Positions 44,701 to 55,162 of a stretch of DNA of 64,000 nt are shown here, piece by piece. The stretch comes from Anticarsia gemmatalis (taxonomy: Eukaryota > Arthropoda > Insecta > Lepidoptera > Erebidae). The stretch spans positions 6,179,501 through 6,243,500 of the forward strand of contig NC_134771.1 in assembly GCF_050436995.1 (NCBI RefSeq). The letters are read 5' to 3'. The translations under genes were made by a program, and so were the position numbers. The notes under the pieces were generated by a model. The model did not search any database, had not been told where the DNA came from, and saw only the letters and a program-made list of their open reading frames with translations. Each line of letters begins with the position of its first letter. The first letter of the stretch is position 1.

Positions 44701-45611
44701 AAAGGCATGATACTATATATCATATTTCTGTCCCACAGGTCTAGACAACTGTCCCCTAGTGACGGACGGAGCGCTGGAGCACTTGATATCTTGTCACAAT
44801 CTACAGCTGATAGAACTCTACGACTGTCAGATGGTCAGCCGAAACGCTATCAGGAAACTGAGGGTATGTAGGTACCTTATACACGCCCATAGCCAGTTGC
44901 GCTCACTGGTGAAACGATCTGTAGGTTAAGCACCTTGGCGCGGTCATTCCATAGATGGGCCGCATAGTGGTATTTGAACTGGGCATCTCTGTGCTTCGGG
45001 GGCACGTAATAAGTCGGTCCCGGCTGTTATCAATTAAGATGACAGTCGTTAAACTTCATTGGTCATGTCAATCACATCGTCAGTCATGTCAGTCACATCA
45101 TCAGTCATGTCAGTCAAATCATCAGTAATGTCAGTCACATCATCAGTCATGTCAATCACATCATCAGTCATGTCAGTCACATCATCAGTCATGTCAGTCA
45201 CATCATCAGTCATGTCAGTCACGTCATCAGTCATGTCAGTCACGTCATCAGTCATGTCAGTCACATCATCAGTCATGTGAGTCACATCATCAGTCATGTC
45301 AGTCACATCATCGGTCATGTCAGTCACATCATCGGTCATGTCAGTCACATCATCAGTCATGTCAGTCACATCATCAGTCATGTCAGTCACATCATCTAAA
45401 TGCTAAAGTCCCCGCGACACAAGAGCAATACTTAGTGCGTGAGTTGTCTTTTAAAAAACAAAAAAAAAACTTTATTATAATTTATTTTCTTTTATGTTTG
45501 CAGAACCACCTACCCAACATCCGAGTCCACGCATATTTCGCGCCCGTGACTCCGCCCGCGGGCGGCGCCGGCGCCCGGCCTCGCTACTGCCGCTGTTGCA
45601 ACATCATATGA
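35775..45611 (+). CDS. FBXL20: F-box/leucine-rich-repeat protein (FBXL20/FBXL2 ortholog), 13 exons, 431 aa
   Basis: Substrate-recognition subunit of an SCF (Skp1-Cul1-F-box) ubiquitin ligase. Exons: 35775-35804, 37949-38062, 38606-38689, 39183-39290, 39640-39737, 40178-40244, 40757-40859, 41799-41884, 42749-42931, 43495-43596, 44116-44203, 44739-44863, 45504-45611; borders and phases agree. The start MSYSGRNKFEIARFSGED and the F-box (about residues 25-66, LPKELILRILSYLD) match the animal FBXL20 family. About a dozen cysteine-containing leucine-rich repeats follow (L..C..ITD pattern, about 77-395). The conserved tail HAYFAPVTPP leads to CRCCNII, a CaaX-type motif (Cys428) predicting prenylation and membrane targeting as in vertebrate FBXL2. 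Length (431) agrees with relatives (about 430-436). Unusual: exon 9 is very GC-rich compared with its surroundings. Short exon 1 is supported by its donor GTAAGT and protein continuity. Confidence 0.94.
36775..36905 (-). repeat. Dispersed repeat family D, minus
   Basis: GTAACTGTGTTGTGGAGGTCAG, GTAAAACACTGGTATTCAGCTGCATCC and GAAGCCGACTACTACACAG are family D reversed. Intron 1 of the F-box gene. Confidence 0.65.
37305..37483 (-). repeat. SINE family B, minus, 3' body with AAAT tail
   Basis: (AAAT)n at its start, GGACAACTCACACAACAGTC, GCTTGTACTATGGTAACCAG and AGGCTCAGAACAAATACTCG. The tRNA-like head is missing. Confidence 0.7.
38112..38434 (-). repeat. SINE family B, full copy, split by a 5S-SINE fragment
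   Basis: Reversed family B from 38112 (GGACAACTCACACAGGGTC) to a complete tRNA-like head ending at 38434 (GCGCAGTGGTTTAAGCGGTCACC and GTGGGTTCGAATCTCACCCAGG when read on the minus strand). Positions 38177-38247 inside it are the reversed 3' end of family C (TTAGTGGTCAACCTAGTGTC), a nested insertion or template-switch product. Confidence 0.75.
39480..39612 (+). repeat. LINE-type 3' tail
   Basis: TAAAATCCGTCCAGTAGCTTTTTCG, GAGTAACAAACATTCATACATCC and TTGTAATATTAGTATG are the stereotyped RTE-like 3' end, about 27 bases before exon 5 of the F-box gene. Confidence 0.6.
40884..41350 (-). repeat. Two tandem minus copies of the RTE-like repeat (family G)
   Basis: Copy 1 is 40884-41095 and copy 2 is 41096-41350. 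Both begin with the reversed tail ATACTAATATTATAAAGCTG / TATGAAGCTGAAGAG, run through GCGCTAATCTCAGGAACTAC and end near GCGCGGGTTTGCTAGT or GCGCAGGTCAGCTAGT. Similar but not identical, so either a local duplication or two insertions at the same site. Intron 7 of the F-box gene. Confidence 0.75.
41555..41768 (-). repeat. Dispersed repeat family D, minus
   Basis: AAAGATCTTTGATAGTCGTTAACAG, GAAGCTTGAAAGTCTGACAACC, GTGTTGTGGAGGTCAGATAG and TATTCAGCTGCATCCGGTGAG are family D reversed. It ends 30 bases before exon 8 of the F-box gene. Confidence 0.7.
42265..42470 (+). repeat. tRNA-derived SINE family A, full copy
   Basis: CGTGGCGATGTGGTTTAGGATGCC, GGTCGTGGGTTCCATTTCC, CAATCCACAAATAATTGTTTCGGG and GTGCGGGAGTTGTCTTAAAAAAA. 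F-box gene intron 8. Confidence 0.8.
42510..42705 (+). repeat. SINE family B with internal deletion
   Basis: The head GCACGTTTGGCGCAGTGGTTTAA is cut short (B box lost) and joined to GGGACAAATATTTGTGTGATGAGC, then the full 3' body to AATCAAATGACCGTGTGTGGG. It ends about 45 bases before exon 9. Confidence 0.7.
43195..43335 (+). repeat. Dispersed repeat (family J)
   Basis: CCTCTCTTAGTGCTCCTCTACAC, CTAAGGAATCTTCATAGCAA and CTCAGTAGTTTCGACTGTGCG recur reversed at 44235-44400 and 63660-63830. The two intronic copies of the F-box gene form an inverted pair 1 kb apart that flanks exon 10. Confidence 0.6.
43643..43990 (+). repeat. SINE family F, full-length copy with tRNA-like head
   Basis: A tRNA-like head GGCTGTAGCGCGGTCGGTAGTG and GAGGTCTCGGGTTCGAATGAATC (A and B boxes) is followed by a body including GTCGGTCCTGCGCCTGACC, GTGTCGGTTATCCGTCCCACC and GTACCTGTGTATTGTGTACAC. 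The reference copy for the family in this window. Confidence 0.7.
44235..44400 (-). repeat. Dispersed repeat family J, minus
   Basis: Reverse complement of the 43195-43335 block (CGCACAGTCGAAACTACTGAG, GTAGAGGAGCACTAAGAGAGG). F-box gene intron 11. Confidence 0.6.
44886..45055 (+). repeat. 5S-derived SINE (family C), copy with small deletions
   Basis: CATAGCCAGTTGCGCTCACTGG, GTTAAGCACCTTGGCGCGGTC, GATGGGCCGCATAGTGGTATTTG and AAGTCGGTCCCGGCTGTTATC. It runs directly into the 21-bp minisatellite in F-box gene intron 12. Confidence 0.7.
45056..45394. repeat. 21-bp minisatellite in the last F-box gene intron, about 16 units
   Basis: Units carry CATGTCAGTCACATCATCAG and a connecting T, with scattered C/T and A/G changes. 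Both strands stay open (MSVTSSV and DDVTDMT readings) only because 21 is a multiple of three. It lies 110 bases before the last coding exon. Confidence 0.9.
45395..45468 (+). repeat. SINE family A, 3' fragment
   Basis: AAAGTCCCCGCGACACAAGAGC and AGTGCGTGAGTTGTCTTTT with an A-rich end, fused to the end of the minisatellite. Confidence 0.7.
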
Positions 45612-46140
45612 AACCGATAGTGCTCCACCCACCACGGCCTGGCGCATATGCACACACCATGCATCATGCAGTCATGCTCGGTGGGAATGAGTTTTGCTAT
45701 CGAGAACTCGTGGTAGTGGTCTTGTGAAGTGTGAATTCGACTCGTGGTTAAGTGAGTTTACGATCGAAGTGATGTGTAATCGAGAAGTGAGTTACGGTTA
45801 CGATCGAGAAAGTGTCTTGAAGTAGGAAGATCGAAGTGGTTATGTGAGTATGACCAAATGCTTATTTTGCTGATCGAAATTGACTTTTGTATATAAATTC
45901 GAAAACCCTTAGTAACGACAGTTTAAAATCGAGTTTCTGAAGTGGTTACATGAAAAGGTAACTGGTAGTTAACTAACTAAACATGAATTCAGAAATATAC
46001 GGAACCGAATTTTTGTTTGACTAAGGAAATCATATTATATTTATGCTATTTTAAACATAAATTGGGACATTTCGTTTGATTTGAAATATTTTGTATGCAT
46101 GAAAAATTCATATGAAATCGGAGTCTTTATTTCGCATTTA

Positions 46141-46146
46141 AATAAA
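46141..46146 (+). terminator. Candidate poly(A) signal of the F-box gene
   Basis: AATAAA about 530 bases after the F-box stop codon; the interval 45612-46140 has no repeats and reads as a plausible 3' UTR. More distal AATAAA words near 46503 and 50008 allow longer UTRs. Confidence 0.45.
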
Positions 46147-46149
46147 CAT

Positions 46150-48260
46150 TATATACAGTTATAAAATTAATTTGACATCAGCCCGTGACAACAGTCGATG
46201 TAATTCGATCGAAACGTCGGGTAAACAAATAAGGTATCCTAACCTTTAATTTTCAATCGCGTTTAAGACCCGTTGCATTAATATAAGGACTATGTTTGAA
46301 ATCAAACGTCTGCTAAAATCGCCGACAATGTCACCGTTCTCGACGTCGGCGAAAATTTCTAAAACAATCTTTTCGGTGACATGTAGACTACCTATGAAAT
46401 AAATCGCCGTCGTTATGCCGCCTACATGCTTAGGCCGGTCGGCGACCGTATGTATGCTAAGTAACCATTGGAAGAAAGGTCGTAAGTCAAATGTGAAGAT
46501 ATTTCGAAGTGGGGTCCATGTAAATAAAAGTATTTTTGAAAAATAATGGGTATATGCATAGTAGATTATTGACTAATAAAAAAAATTGCTGGATTATTTT
46601 TAAATAATTTGACGTTTTGAATTTATTTGGGTACCCAGTTCGATTTCCAATCCGTGTTATATACTAGTCTCTGTTTTAAAGTAGTTTTGTAGCAGTGTTT
46701 TAAATATTAAACAGGTTTGATTTCTGAGTCAGAAAAGATAAAAAAATACCTTATCATTTCTGGTATTCATCACTTGTTATTGTTCAGGAATCAAATCTAC
46801 TACAACTGCGAATGCTACTATTGCCTACTGTGTCAACAAATTTTGACTAGTCATGTATGAAAATCGAAGTGACAACATCCAATCAAACAATAGCATTTCA
46901 ACCACTGAACTCACCCCCGGTTTCTAAGGCACATTTAGCGGTAGTTTATCTATTCAATAGCGTTTAAACTTATATAAACAGTTTGAATAGATAAACTACC
47001 GCTAAATGTACCTCAGAAAACGGACATTAAATATGCATATACCCAAAAATATCGAAATAAAAAAACTGTGTTCTATTCTATCAACTAAAAGTATATAAAT
47101 ATATATATAAAAAGTGTATATAATGTAGTGTATAACTGCTTTAATAACGAATTATTGTATGAATGCTTCCGTTAGTTGACTGGCTGATTTTATGCTGCGC
47201 AAACAGTTTGTGGCAAAATGTATGCTGACTTGTTAATGGCGCTGGTTTTTTATCAGTAGTGTAATGAATGGGATTTGAACCTGAAACTTCTCCATTGTAA
47301 ATCAGATAGATTTACTACTGGGCTATTAATTCATATTTCAAGCCGCCTGAGGGCTTCTGACTTGACTTAACAACCGATATCTTATTATACAAGAAATAAA
47401 ACGTCATTTACCGTGCCCCCTGAAGGAATAATACTTACAAAGTTGCTATAAAAGTCGGCGGCAGACAGCAAACAGTTAGCCACAAACTCTTTGCCCAGCA
47501 AAAACTCCGCCTTGTTTCGGTGTAGTACACGGATTTATTATTATATAATAATAATTAATATTATATTGAAAAGTGATTCAATAGTACATAAGTATTTCAA
47601 ATATATAGACGAAGAAAATAATAAATATATAAATAACCACGAAACTGCTTTTAATGTATTGTGTATTTTTGTATTGGTAATACAATTTGTATTGGGTTTG
47701 ATTTGCAAGACTGCTGATAGCACGGGTTTGATTCCCAGCTTGGATGAACACAAAAGTCTTAAAGAGCAAAAGTTTTAAATTGTGGTCACTAGATGGCGTT
47801 AAAGTCATATTAGGATTGCTTTCGAAAAAAAAAATCTGACAGAGGAATCGAACCTAGGTACTTAAGATCAGCAATCTTGCTTTCATTCGAGAATACAAAA
47901 CTTATGTATTTATCAATACAAAAATATGATGTATTTAGCTACGAAAAGAAATTGTATCATACAATATAATTTTGCTAAAAGAAATATTTATTAAGATACT
48001 GTCTCCATAGAAAATCGGAAATCATTATGACTTTCTTTATAAGATATAAGCAGAGAATATCTATCAATGTATTAAAGTAAATGTAAAAAATGGTCTCTAA
48101 ATATTAGTTTAGTTTATCGTCGTTAGATGGTGTTATTAATAGTTTGTTTCGTAATGATAAAAAGCATTTATATTCCTAAAATGTTTCATAACTTTCATTA
48201 TGGTAACGCCCTAAAGTTTCGTTTCCTACCAAAGTGAAATTAATTATATTTATGTATTAG
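46150..48260. other. Non-coding region downstream of the F-box gene
   Basis: Contains a hairpin element (46916-47024), an AACGTCGGGTAAACAAATAAGG...GTTTAAGACCCG segment (46210-46270) and a degenerate tRNA-like stretch near 47270-47330. TAGATGGCGTTA occurs at 47790. No splice-bounded coding exon recognised. Confidence 0.5.
46916..47024. mobile_element. Foldback MITE, copy 1
   Basis: ACATTTAGCGGTAGTTTATC and its reverse complement GATAAACTACCGCTAAATGT lie within CCGGTTTCT...AGAAAACGG ends; the whole is a long hairpin with a short AT loop. Other copies: 54283-54400 and 55163-55278. Confidence 0.75.
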
Positions 48261-48263
48261 TGA

Positions 48264-48526
48264 CTAGCTGACCCGCGCAACTTCGCTTGCGTCACATAAG
48301 AAAGAATGGGATATAATTTTTCCCGTTTTCGTTACATACATTTTTTACTGGTACTCTGCTCCCATTGGTCGTAGCGTGATGGTATATAGCCTATAGCCTT
48401 CCTCAATAAATAGGCTATCCAACAGTAAAATATTTTTTCAATTCGCACCAGTAGTTTGTGAGATTAGCGCGTTCAAACAAACACAAACTCTTCAGCTTTA
48501 TAATATTAGTATTAGTATAAATAGTG
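48264..48526 (+). repeat. RTE-like repeat (family G)
   Basis: CTAGCTGACCCGCGCAACTTCGC start, CGTAGCGTGATGGTATATAGCC middle and CTTCAGCTTTATAATATTAG end: a complete copy of the family G unit, about 260 bp. Confidence 0.75.
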
Positions 48527-48972
48527 ATGAGATATTTCAATGGAGACAGTATTTTAAATGCACAGCAAAACGATGTCCTTACAATAATATCTAATTAGCC
48601 ATTTAATTCATGTTTAATTTAAAATGGCCGGGTTTGAATGACTGTACGGACAAATGACATGAGGTTTGAGTCCCGATTTAATCAATTTTAATTGATATAA
48701 GTTTGGTTTGTAACTTCATGCCAGTTATATACAAAGGGCTAGGCAGAGGTGTATAAAAATACTTACTTTTAGCGATTTCAAATGTTAGCCCCATGTAATA
48801 CCTGTTGCTATATACCGGATACATCTACTAATATAAATATTTTTAACAAAAATACCAGTAAAGCTAATCGCACTTTACCTAACTCAGGAATAGAACCTGG
48901 GATCTCGCGGTTCATAGTCACATACACTATTTGAATCGCAGAGGTAAGGAAAGTAATTGTATATGGCAAGAC

Positions 48973-49170
48973 TGCCTCCATGGCACAGTGGTTTAGGTCG
49001 CCACGCCGCAACCGTTGCGACAGGAGGTCGTGGGTTCGATTCTCACACGGAACAATGTTTTGTGCGATCCTCAAATTGTTTCGAGTCTGGTTGTACTTTG
49101 TGTCCGTTGTTTATATGTTTGTAAAAGTGAAAAAGAGCAATACTTAGTGCGGGAGTTGTCTTTTATAAAA
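48973..49170 (+). repeat. tRNA-derived SINE family A, full copy
   Basis: CATGGCACAGTGGTTTAGGTC, GGAGGTCGTGGGTTCGATTC and GTGCGGGAGTTGTCTTTTAT. Plus orientation. Confidence 0.8.
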
Positions 49171-49502
49171 AAAACGTAATTGTATTTTCATATAACTCTG
49201 CTTAAACCTTTAGGTATAATATACGTGAAGTTATAAATTAATGTAAAGCAAGATTAATGTCATTTGTTCATGAAAAAGCTCCCATTAATGCAATAATAAG
49301 CATTTGTCGTTAAAATATTATCATTATTGGGACCTAAATGAAATGTTCTAATTGTTTGAATTCAGTGCTAAGATACTAATGCCCTCTGTCGGCGGTATCG
49401 GGAACTAACGCTGTTAGAAGTCCGTATTTGTAGATTGGTACTGAAAACACGATTTTAAAAACCTTTTTGAAATGCTAAAATATGTTTTTAAAGCTGTGTT
49501 TT

Positions 49503-49866
49503 ATGTCGTATGGTTAGTGGTCAACCTAGTGTCAAAGTTGTTCAAGCCCGAAGACCTTTGACGTGGCTTAGCGACTGTTATCTTAATTGACAACTCGGAC
49601 TGACTTTTACGTGCCCTCCAAAGCATGGAGACGCTCAGCTCAAATACCACTATAGGTTAAGCAACCTTTGGCGCGGTCATTCTATAGATGAGTGACCGCA
49701 TTGTGGTATTTGAACTGAGCGTCTCCGTGTTTCGGAGGGCACGTAAAAAGTTGGTCCCGGTTGTTGTAAATTAAAATAACAGTCGTTAAGCCATGTCAAA
49801 GGCCTTTCGGGCGGCTTGAACAACTTTGACACTAGGTTGACCACTAACCGTACGATAGATAGATAG
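49503..49866. repeat. Head-to-head inverted pair of 5S-derived SINEs
   Basis: 49503-49652 is family C reversed (GTGGTCAACCTAGTGTCAAAG to CAAATACCACTATA). 49653-49866 is family C forward (GGTTAAGCAACCTTTGGCGC to AGGTTGACCACTAACCG). Body sequences face outward, making a long imperfect palindrome with the 5S-like head at the centre. Confidence 0.7.
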
Positions 49867-50079
49867 TGGGATAGTATCTTAGTACTTTATTTAAAGAAAA
49901 GGGGGGAAAGGTAATAATAATTACACTTGTGATTTAACATAGTATACATTGTATGTATTTTAATTAATATAGTTTTAGTGTGATTATTTTCACAATATTC
50001 TATTGAATAAAAAAATATTGTTTGTATTATTTTGACGTTTTATTTACAATCCTTTTTTACACTCACACATGGTCGTACA

Positions 50080-50160
50080 TACATAAAATCACGCCTTTTT
50101 GCCATAGTGGTAGGCAGAGATCATTGAACGCCAATTGATACGATCCTTACAAACTTCCTT
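50080..50160 (-). repeat. Dispersed repeat family I, minus
   Basis: CATACATAAAATCACGCCTTTTTGCC, AGGCAGAGATCATTGAACGCC and GATCCTTACAAACTTCC are family I reversed. It sits directly left of the minisatellite. Confidence 0.5.
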
Positions 50161-50188
50161 TATCATGATATCTAAAAGAAATATACAA

Positions 50189-51457
50189 CCATGTGACTTC
50201 TTCATCACCTTTTACAGTGGGAAAATTTTCCCACGTGTCGTCCTCATCATCTTTTCCAGTCGGAAAATTCTACCATGTGACGTCTTCATCATGAAATCTA
50301 CCCGGAAAATTCTACCATGTGACGACTTCATCATGAAATCAACCCGGAAAATTCTACCACGTGACGTCTTCATCATCTTTTCCAGTCGGAAAATTCTACC
50401 ATGTGACGTCTTCATCATCTTTTCCAGTCGGAAAATTCTACCACGTAACGTCTTCATCTTGAAATCTACCCGGAAAATTCTACCATGTGACGTCTTCATC
50501 TTGAATTCTTCCGGAAAATTCTACCATGTGACGTCTTCATCTTGAAATCTACCCGGAAAATTCTACCATGTGACGTCTTCATCTTGAATTCTTCCGGAAA
50601 ATTCTACCATGTGACGTCATCATCTTGAAATCTACCCGGAAAATTCTACCATGTGACGTCTTCATCTTGAATTCTCCCGGAAAATTCTACCATGTGAATT
50701 CTTCATCTTGAAATCTACCCGGAAAATTCTACCATGTGACTTCTTCATCTTGAAATCTACCAGGAAAATTCTACCATGTGACGTCTTCATCTTGAATTCT
50801 CCCGGAAAATTCTACCATGTGACGTCTTCATCTTGAATTCTCCCGGAAAATTCTACCATGTGACGTCTTCATCATTTTTCCAGTGGGAAAATTCTACCAT
50901 GTGACGTCATCATCAAGAAATCTCCTTGGAAAATTCTACCAGGTGACGTCTTCATCATAGAATCGACCCGGAAAATTCTACCATGTGACGTCTTCATCTT
51001 GAATTCTCCCGGAAAATTCTACCATGTGACGTCTTCATCATTTTTCCAGTGGGAAAATTCTACCATGTGACGTCATCATCAAGAAATCTCCTTGGAAAAT
51101 TCTACCAGGTGACGTCTTCATCATAGAATCGACCCGGAAAATTCTACTATGTGACGTCTTCATCTTGAATTCTCCCGGAAAATTCTACCATGTGACGTCT
51201 TCAGCATAAATCTACCAGGAAACTTCTACCATGTGACGTCTTCATCATAAAATCTACCAGGAAAATTCTACCATGTGACGTCTTCATCATGAGTTCTCCC
51301 GGAAAATTCTACCATGTGACGTCTTCATCATGATGTCTACCCGGAAAATTCTACCATGTGACGTCTTCATCTTGAAATACACCTGGAAAATTCTACCATG
51401 TGATGACTTCATCATGAAATCTACCAGGAAAATTCTACCATGAGACGTCATGGAATT
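50189..51457. repeat. Minisatellite of about 40-bp units, 1.27 kb
   Basis: About 30 degenerate units built on GGAAAATTCTACCATGTGACG followed by TCTTCATCATGAAATCTACCC or TCATCTTGAATTCTCCC. Each unit carries a TGACGTC(T/A) core and GAAGAC/GTCTTC words. Two higher-order blocks repeat (50860-50990 and 51028-51150 are near-identical). It is bounded on the right by the end of the nested-element family (51481-51543). Open frames here are by-products of the repeat. Confidence 0.9.
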
Positions 51458-51480
51458 GATAATTAATTAATTATTCATTC

Positions 51481-51543
51481 GTCTTAGGTTTTACCGGAAA
51501 ATCTTAGGACTTACTTCAGTTCGGGCTTTTACAGTAACATATA
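51481..51543 (+). repeat. Solo end of the nested inverted-repeat family
   Basis: CTTAGGTTTTACCGGAAAATC, TTCGGGCTTTTACAGTAACATAT match the right end of the 33144-33633 element. No matching left end is seen left of the minisatellite. Confidence 0.65.
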
Positions 51544-51549
51544 CATAGA

Positions 51550-54280
51550 TAGCTACCGACATTTTTTTCTCTTCAATGGGATTTGAACCTGTGACACTCA
51601 AGCGCTTGGATGATAACCAAACGTGCAGTTACTGAACTTACCCTTAGTTTAGGTACTTATTTATAGTCAAAGTTACATTCACAGTGTTTCAATTCCGAAT
51701 GAGAACGCTCTGGCAGAATTAACGCTGCCTAATCTGGGAGTCAAACCAGAGCCCTCAGGATTACAAATGATACAGTCATCGGTTTGGTAGACTGCTACTT
51801 TCACCTTAAATGACTGTCGAAATAATGATGAAGCAAAGGGCTTAAATATGTAGAAGAGACCCTGCTCTTTCCATCTTGGTAGGGTTAAACCCTTCAAAAT
51901 GACTGAAACCACTTAAGAAAACTCATACCCAAGCATTAGACAATTAGACTTCTGAAAAAGTGTTCGACGATGTTAATCTGGGGTATCCAAATAAAAGTCA
52001 TTTATATAACAATCTCTATAATTATGGCACTTTATTATTTGACAAGAAATAATAATATATACCATAGGTTTGAAGCTATAAAGAAAAAAACAAGATATTA
52101 GGAATTTTCGCTTATCAACGCCACAAGCATTATAGAAATATTCCACTGGAATCATTCCAACTATACTTCGAAACTTTACCGAAAATTCCAGATTAGATTC
52201 AAACCACAAGTTTACATAGAACCTTTGTATATAGAGGCTTTTATATAAAACAATGTTTATTTATATATAAGCCTGTATATAATATGGTAAACCATCGTAC
52301 GCGATGTGAAAAAATCTGTCAAACGGGCCACGATTTTGACATTTGAAATGTTAAGTTAGCGACATAAGAAGTTTTGGAGTCAGTCAGTCCTAGATAAGTA
52401 TTGGTTAGCCTATCCGGTAGATAAATTGACAGCAAATTTTGATCAACTGTCAAAATACCACCTGTTATGCTAACTGGTATTTATCTAGAACTGTTGAAAC
52501 TGGGAATTTCGATTTTATTTATTATTATTGTACGGGAATTAACGCGTTCTTGCTTAATTTGCTGGACATTTCGGCATTGCACTATCTGAGGTCATATTAC
52601 GACCACAGCTAGTGCAACCAGAATACAAGGTAAATATGCATAAAGAAGTAATTTTCGTATACAGTGACTATTTAAAGCGAAACTATTTTTTTTTTAATGA
52701 CATGAATATCGTATAGTACCTGTAAAGGTAATTTAAATACACGTTACAAGTTTAGTATAATAATATAGTATTTTAGGTGCTTCTTTGCATAGATAATACA
52801 CCATAAATTAATTAATATTTCAAAAAATTCTGATGAAGAATATGCAGTATTTTTTGCCAATTTACAAAACTACATAAAATGGGATTGTTTTATCCAAAAC
52901 TAGTTTTGTTAAGCTTATTATATAGTCAAATAGCTTGATGAATACTTTAAATTCATTAGATTCCTTTGCCAAATCCTTTTGAAGTCGATGATCAGCCATG
53001 ACAGTTTATAATAACCAATCATTGTTCTTCAAAAGAATACCCTTATTAAGTTGCTAACTTGACATTTCACGTACAATACACACCTTTCTCAACAATGGCC
53101 AATTTAAGCGATTAGCTGTTAGTAGTGAATTTATTAAAATCAAAGTGCAATAAGTTATTTCCCAAGTCAAACGATGCCCGCAAAATTACCCACCAACTAA
53201 CGACATCTAGCGATTTTAAACGTAACTACTAGTTACAGTATTCGCCGGTAGACGGCGTTAGTTTCTATTTAAGTTGAGACAGTGTGATATATAAATTTTA
53301 ATGGCTATATACTATTTTATTTATTGCTTAATTTGCTTGAAATTATTGTCTTATTTAGTTTCGCGAGCATCGTCCCACAGTTAGTATTAGTACATGCTGT
53401 CTATGCATTTGTCATAACAGGATCTTCGAAGCGTTTTGTTATTTGCATAGATATGTAAGTAATCTAATTGACAGTATGTTTTGAGGGTCTTTACAGATTC
53501 TATAATATGCGTGATATGCATAAAATTTAGAAAAATCGTGATGAAAGAAGAATATTATTCTATACGTGGTGGATTATATTTTTAAATGTCTTTTTGTGAT
53601 AATCGCGTTTTGTCGTCTTTTGTACAAGTTGAGCAAACATCTAAATAGGTAGAGATTCTCGAACGTACTTTAATCACTATTGTGCGTTGAAAATTTCTTT
53701 ACCTATGACACACATATGGTTGACTATCATATTTGAAATGTTTTAGGAGCGATCAGTAGAATCTTAAACGAATAGACTTTAAATAAAAATCGTATAGCAA
53801 CAAAATACAAAAAAATATTAAAGTCATCGTTTATTATTATTTTTATATTTTGTTACTAGAACGCAATTTATTTGTATTCCCTAAAGAATCTATAGAGAAA
53901 AGTTGGGAGATAGTTTTTGGTAGAAAGGGGGACAATATGACTCATTCTCAAGAGCAGTTTTAACTGGTATTGCTATTACTATATAAGTAATTATATTAAT
54001 ATCTTATATTAGGCGATATAAACCCTGTATCAAGTGTTTTTCTTGAAGAATCTGAGGGTAGGGCAAACAGTTTTTCAGGAAATATGAAAGTTTTAAAGTC
54101 CGATATTTTAATGGACAGGAAATCTTTTCGAGAAGTCTTTGGGCTTCAGAAGTTTTGAATAAGTGTTAGATAACATATCTTTTAGATAAAATGACAGCAA
54201 GTGTATGAAAAAATGCTGTCAGAAATCTTCTAGATACGCTATCTAATACTTTTTCGGAGGTATTGACCGGGTTATGTCTA
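51550..54280. other. Non-coding AT-rich region
   Basis: No host exon recognised. Two degenerate tRNA-like stretches (TGGGATTTGAACCTGTGACAC at 51578; a CCAATCTGGGAGTCAAACC type at 51730) suggest old SINEs. 52515-52640 resembles 24705-24770 reversed (GGGAATTAACGCG...GTGCAACC). Near-matches to the TAACGCCATCTA motif occur at 53200 and 53248. Confidence 0.5.
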
Positions 54281-54282
54281 AT

Positions 54283-54400
54283 GCCCGGTTTCTCACGCAC
54301 ATTTAGCGGTAGTTTATCTATTCAAACTGTCATTTTTATATGAGATAAAACGCTTTTGAATAGATAAACTACCGCTAAATGTACCTCAGAAACCGAGGGT
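54283..54400. mobile_element. Foldback MITE, copy 2
   Basis: CCCGGTTTCT at the left and AGAAACCGAGGG at the right enclose ACATTTAGCGGTAGTTTATC and its reverse complement, with a loop containing CATTTTTATATGAG. Same family as 46916 and 55163. Confidence 0.75.
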
Positions 54401-55162
54401 TAATCACGTAGAAATTACTTTAAACTCGGGACTCAGTATGTAAACATTTTCAGGAGAGAGAGAGTTTAGATATTTTAAAGAGTTTAATTATTTTGTATCG
54501 CGATTGTTTAAATTAAAAATATAATCCAACACTACAATGCATTCTTAGTACTAGTTTAATTTAAATTAAAGCGATCAATCTTTAAACTTTAAATTTAATA
54601 TTAACAGGTTTTTCTTTTTAATAAAAATTCTAATTCTTACGTTTTGTTTGACTGTTACGTTTACTTCGCGTATGAAAACTTTTTGGAGGGAAGGCTACTC
54701 ATATCTATAACGCTCTGCAACGTAGCGACCTCTAGTGACAACTTTCTTGACATTTTTACATACATACATACATAATATCGCGTCTGTTATAACCGCGTTT
54801 CGTCTTTAACAATGTTAGTCCCATGTAATAGGGGGTAAGCCTATTGCCATATACCGGGCACGTTACCAAACTTCTTACTTTATGCGGCCAAATGTAGAGA
54901 CGTCTTTCAACTTGAAGTACACCTTTAGTATTATGTCTTTGTTACTTTAATGTTTATCGGAGCGACGGATATAATTTAGAGGTTAACTTTTAGGTTTTTT
55001 GATAATTACCTCTCAGGGCCATGTTATAGAAAGGTTAAAATCTACTAAATATAGGCATATCTTTTGCTAAATAACGGATTATAAAGACAGTATACTTATA
55101 AAACACTGTTAGATCCAGTTATTATATTTTAAAAGATCTTTTTTATCTTTACGTGACTATCC

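Noticed and set aside
45049..45390. A 113-codon minus-strand DDVTDMT-repeat ORF and its plus-strand counterpart
   Set aside because: Both strands are open only because the intronic repeat unit is 21 bp.
48973..49060. tRNA-gene-like A and B boxes here and in other family A, B and F copies
   Set aside because: They are heads of dispersed SINEs with long shared non-tRNA bodies; no cloverleaf with an intact acceptor stem was found.
50135..50545. Open frames of 95-136 codons on both strands
   Set aside because: By-product of the 40-bp minisatellite; the frames break as soon as unit length changes.
50189..51457. Resemblance to a CRISPR array
   Set aside because: Units are degenerate, contiguous and lack unique spacers, and the DNA is from an animal genome.
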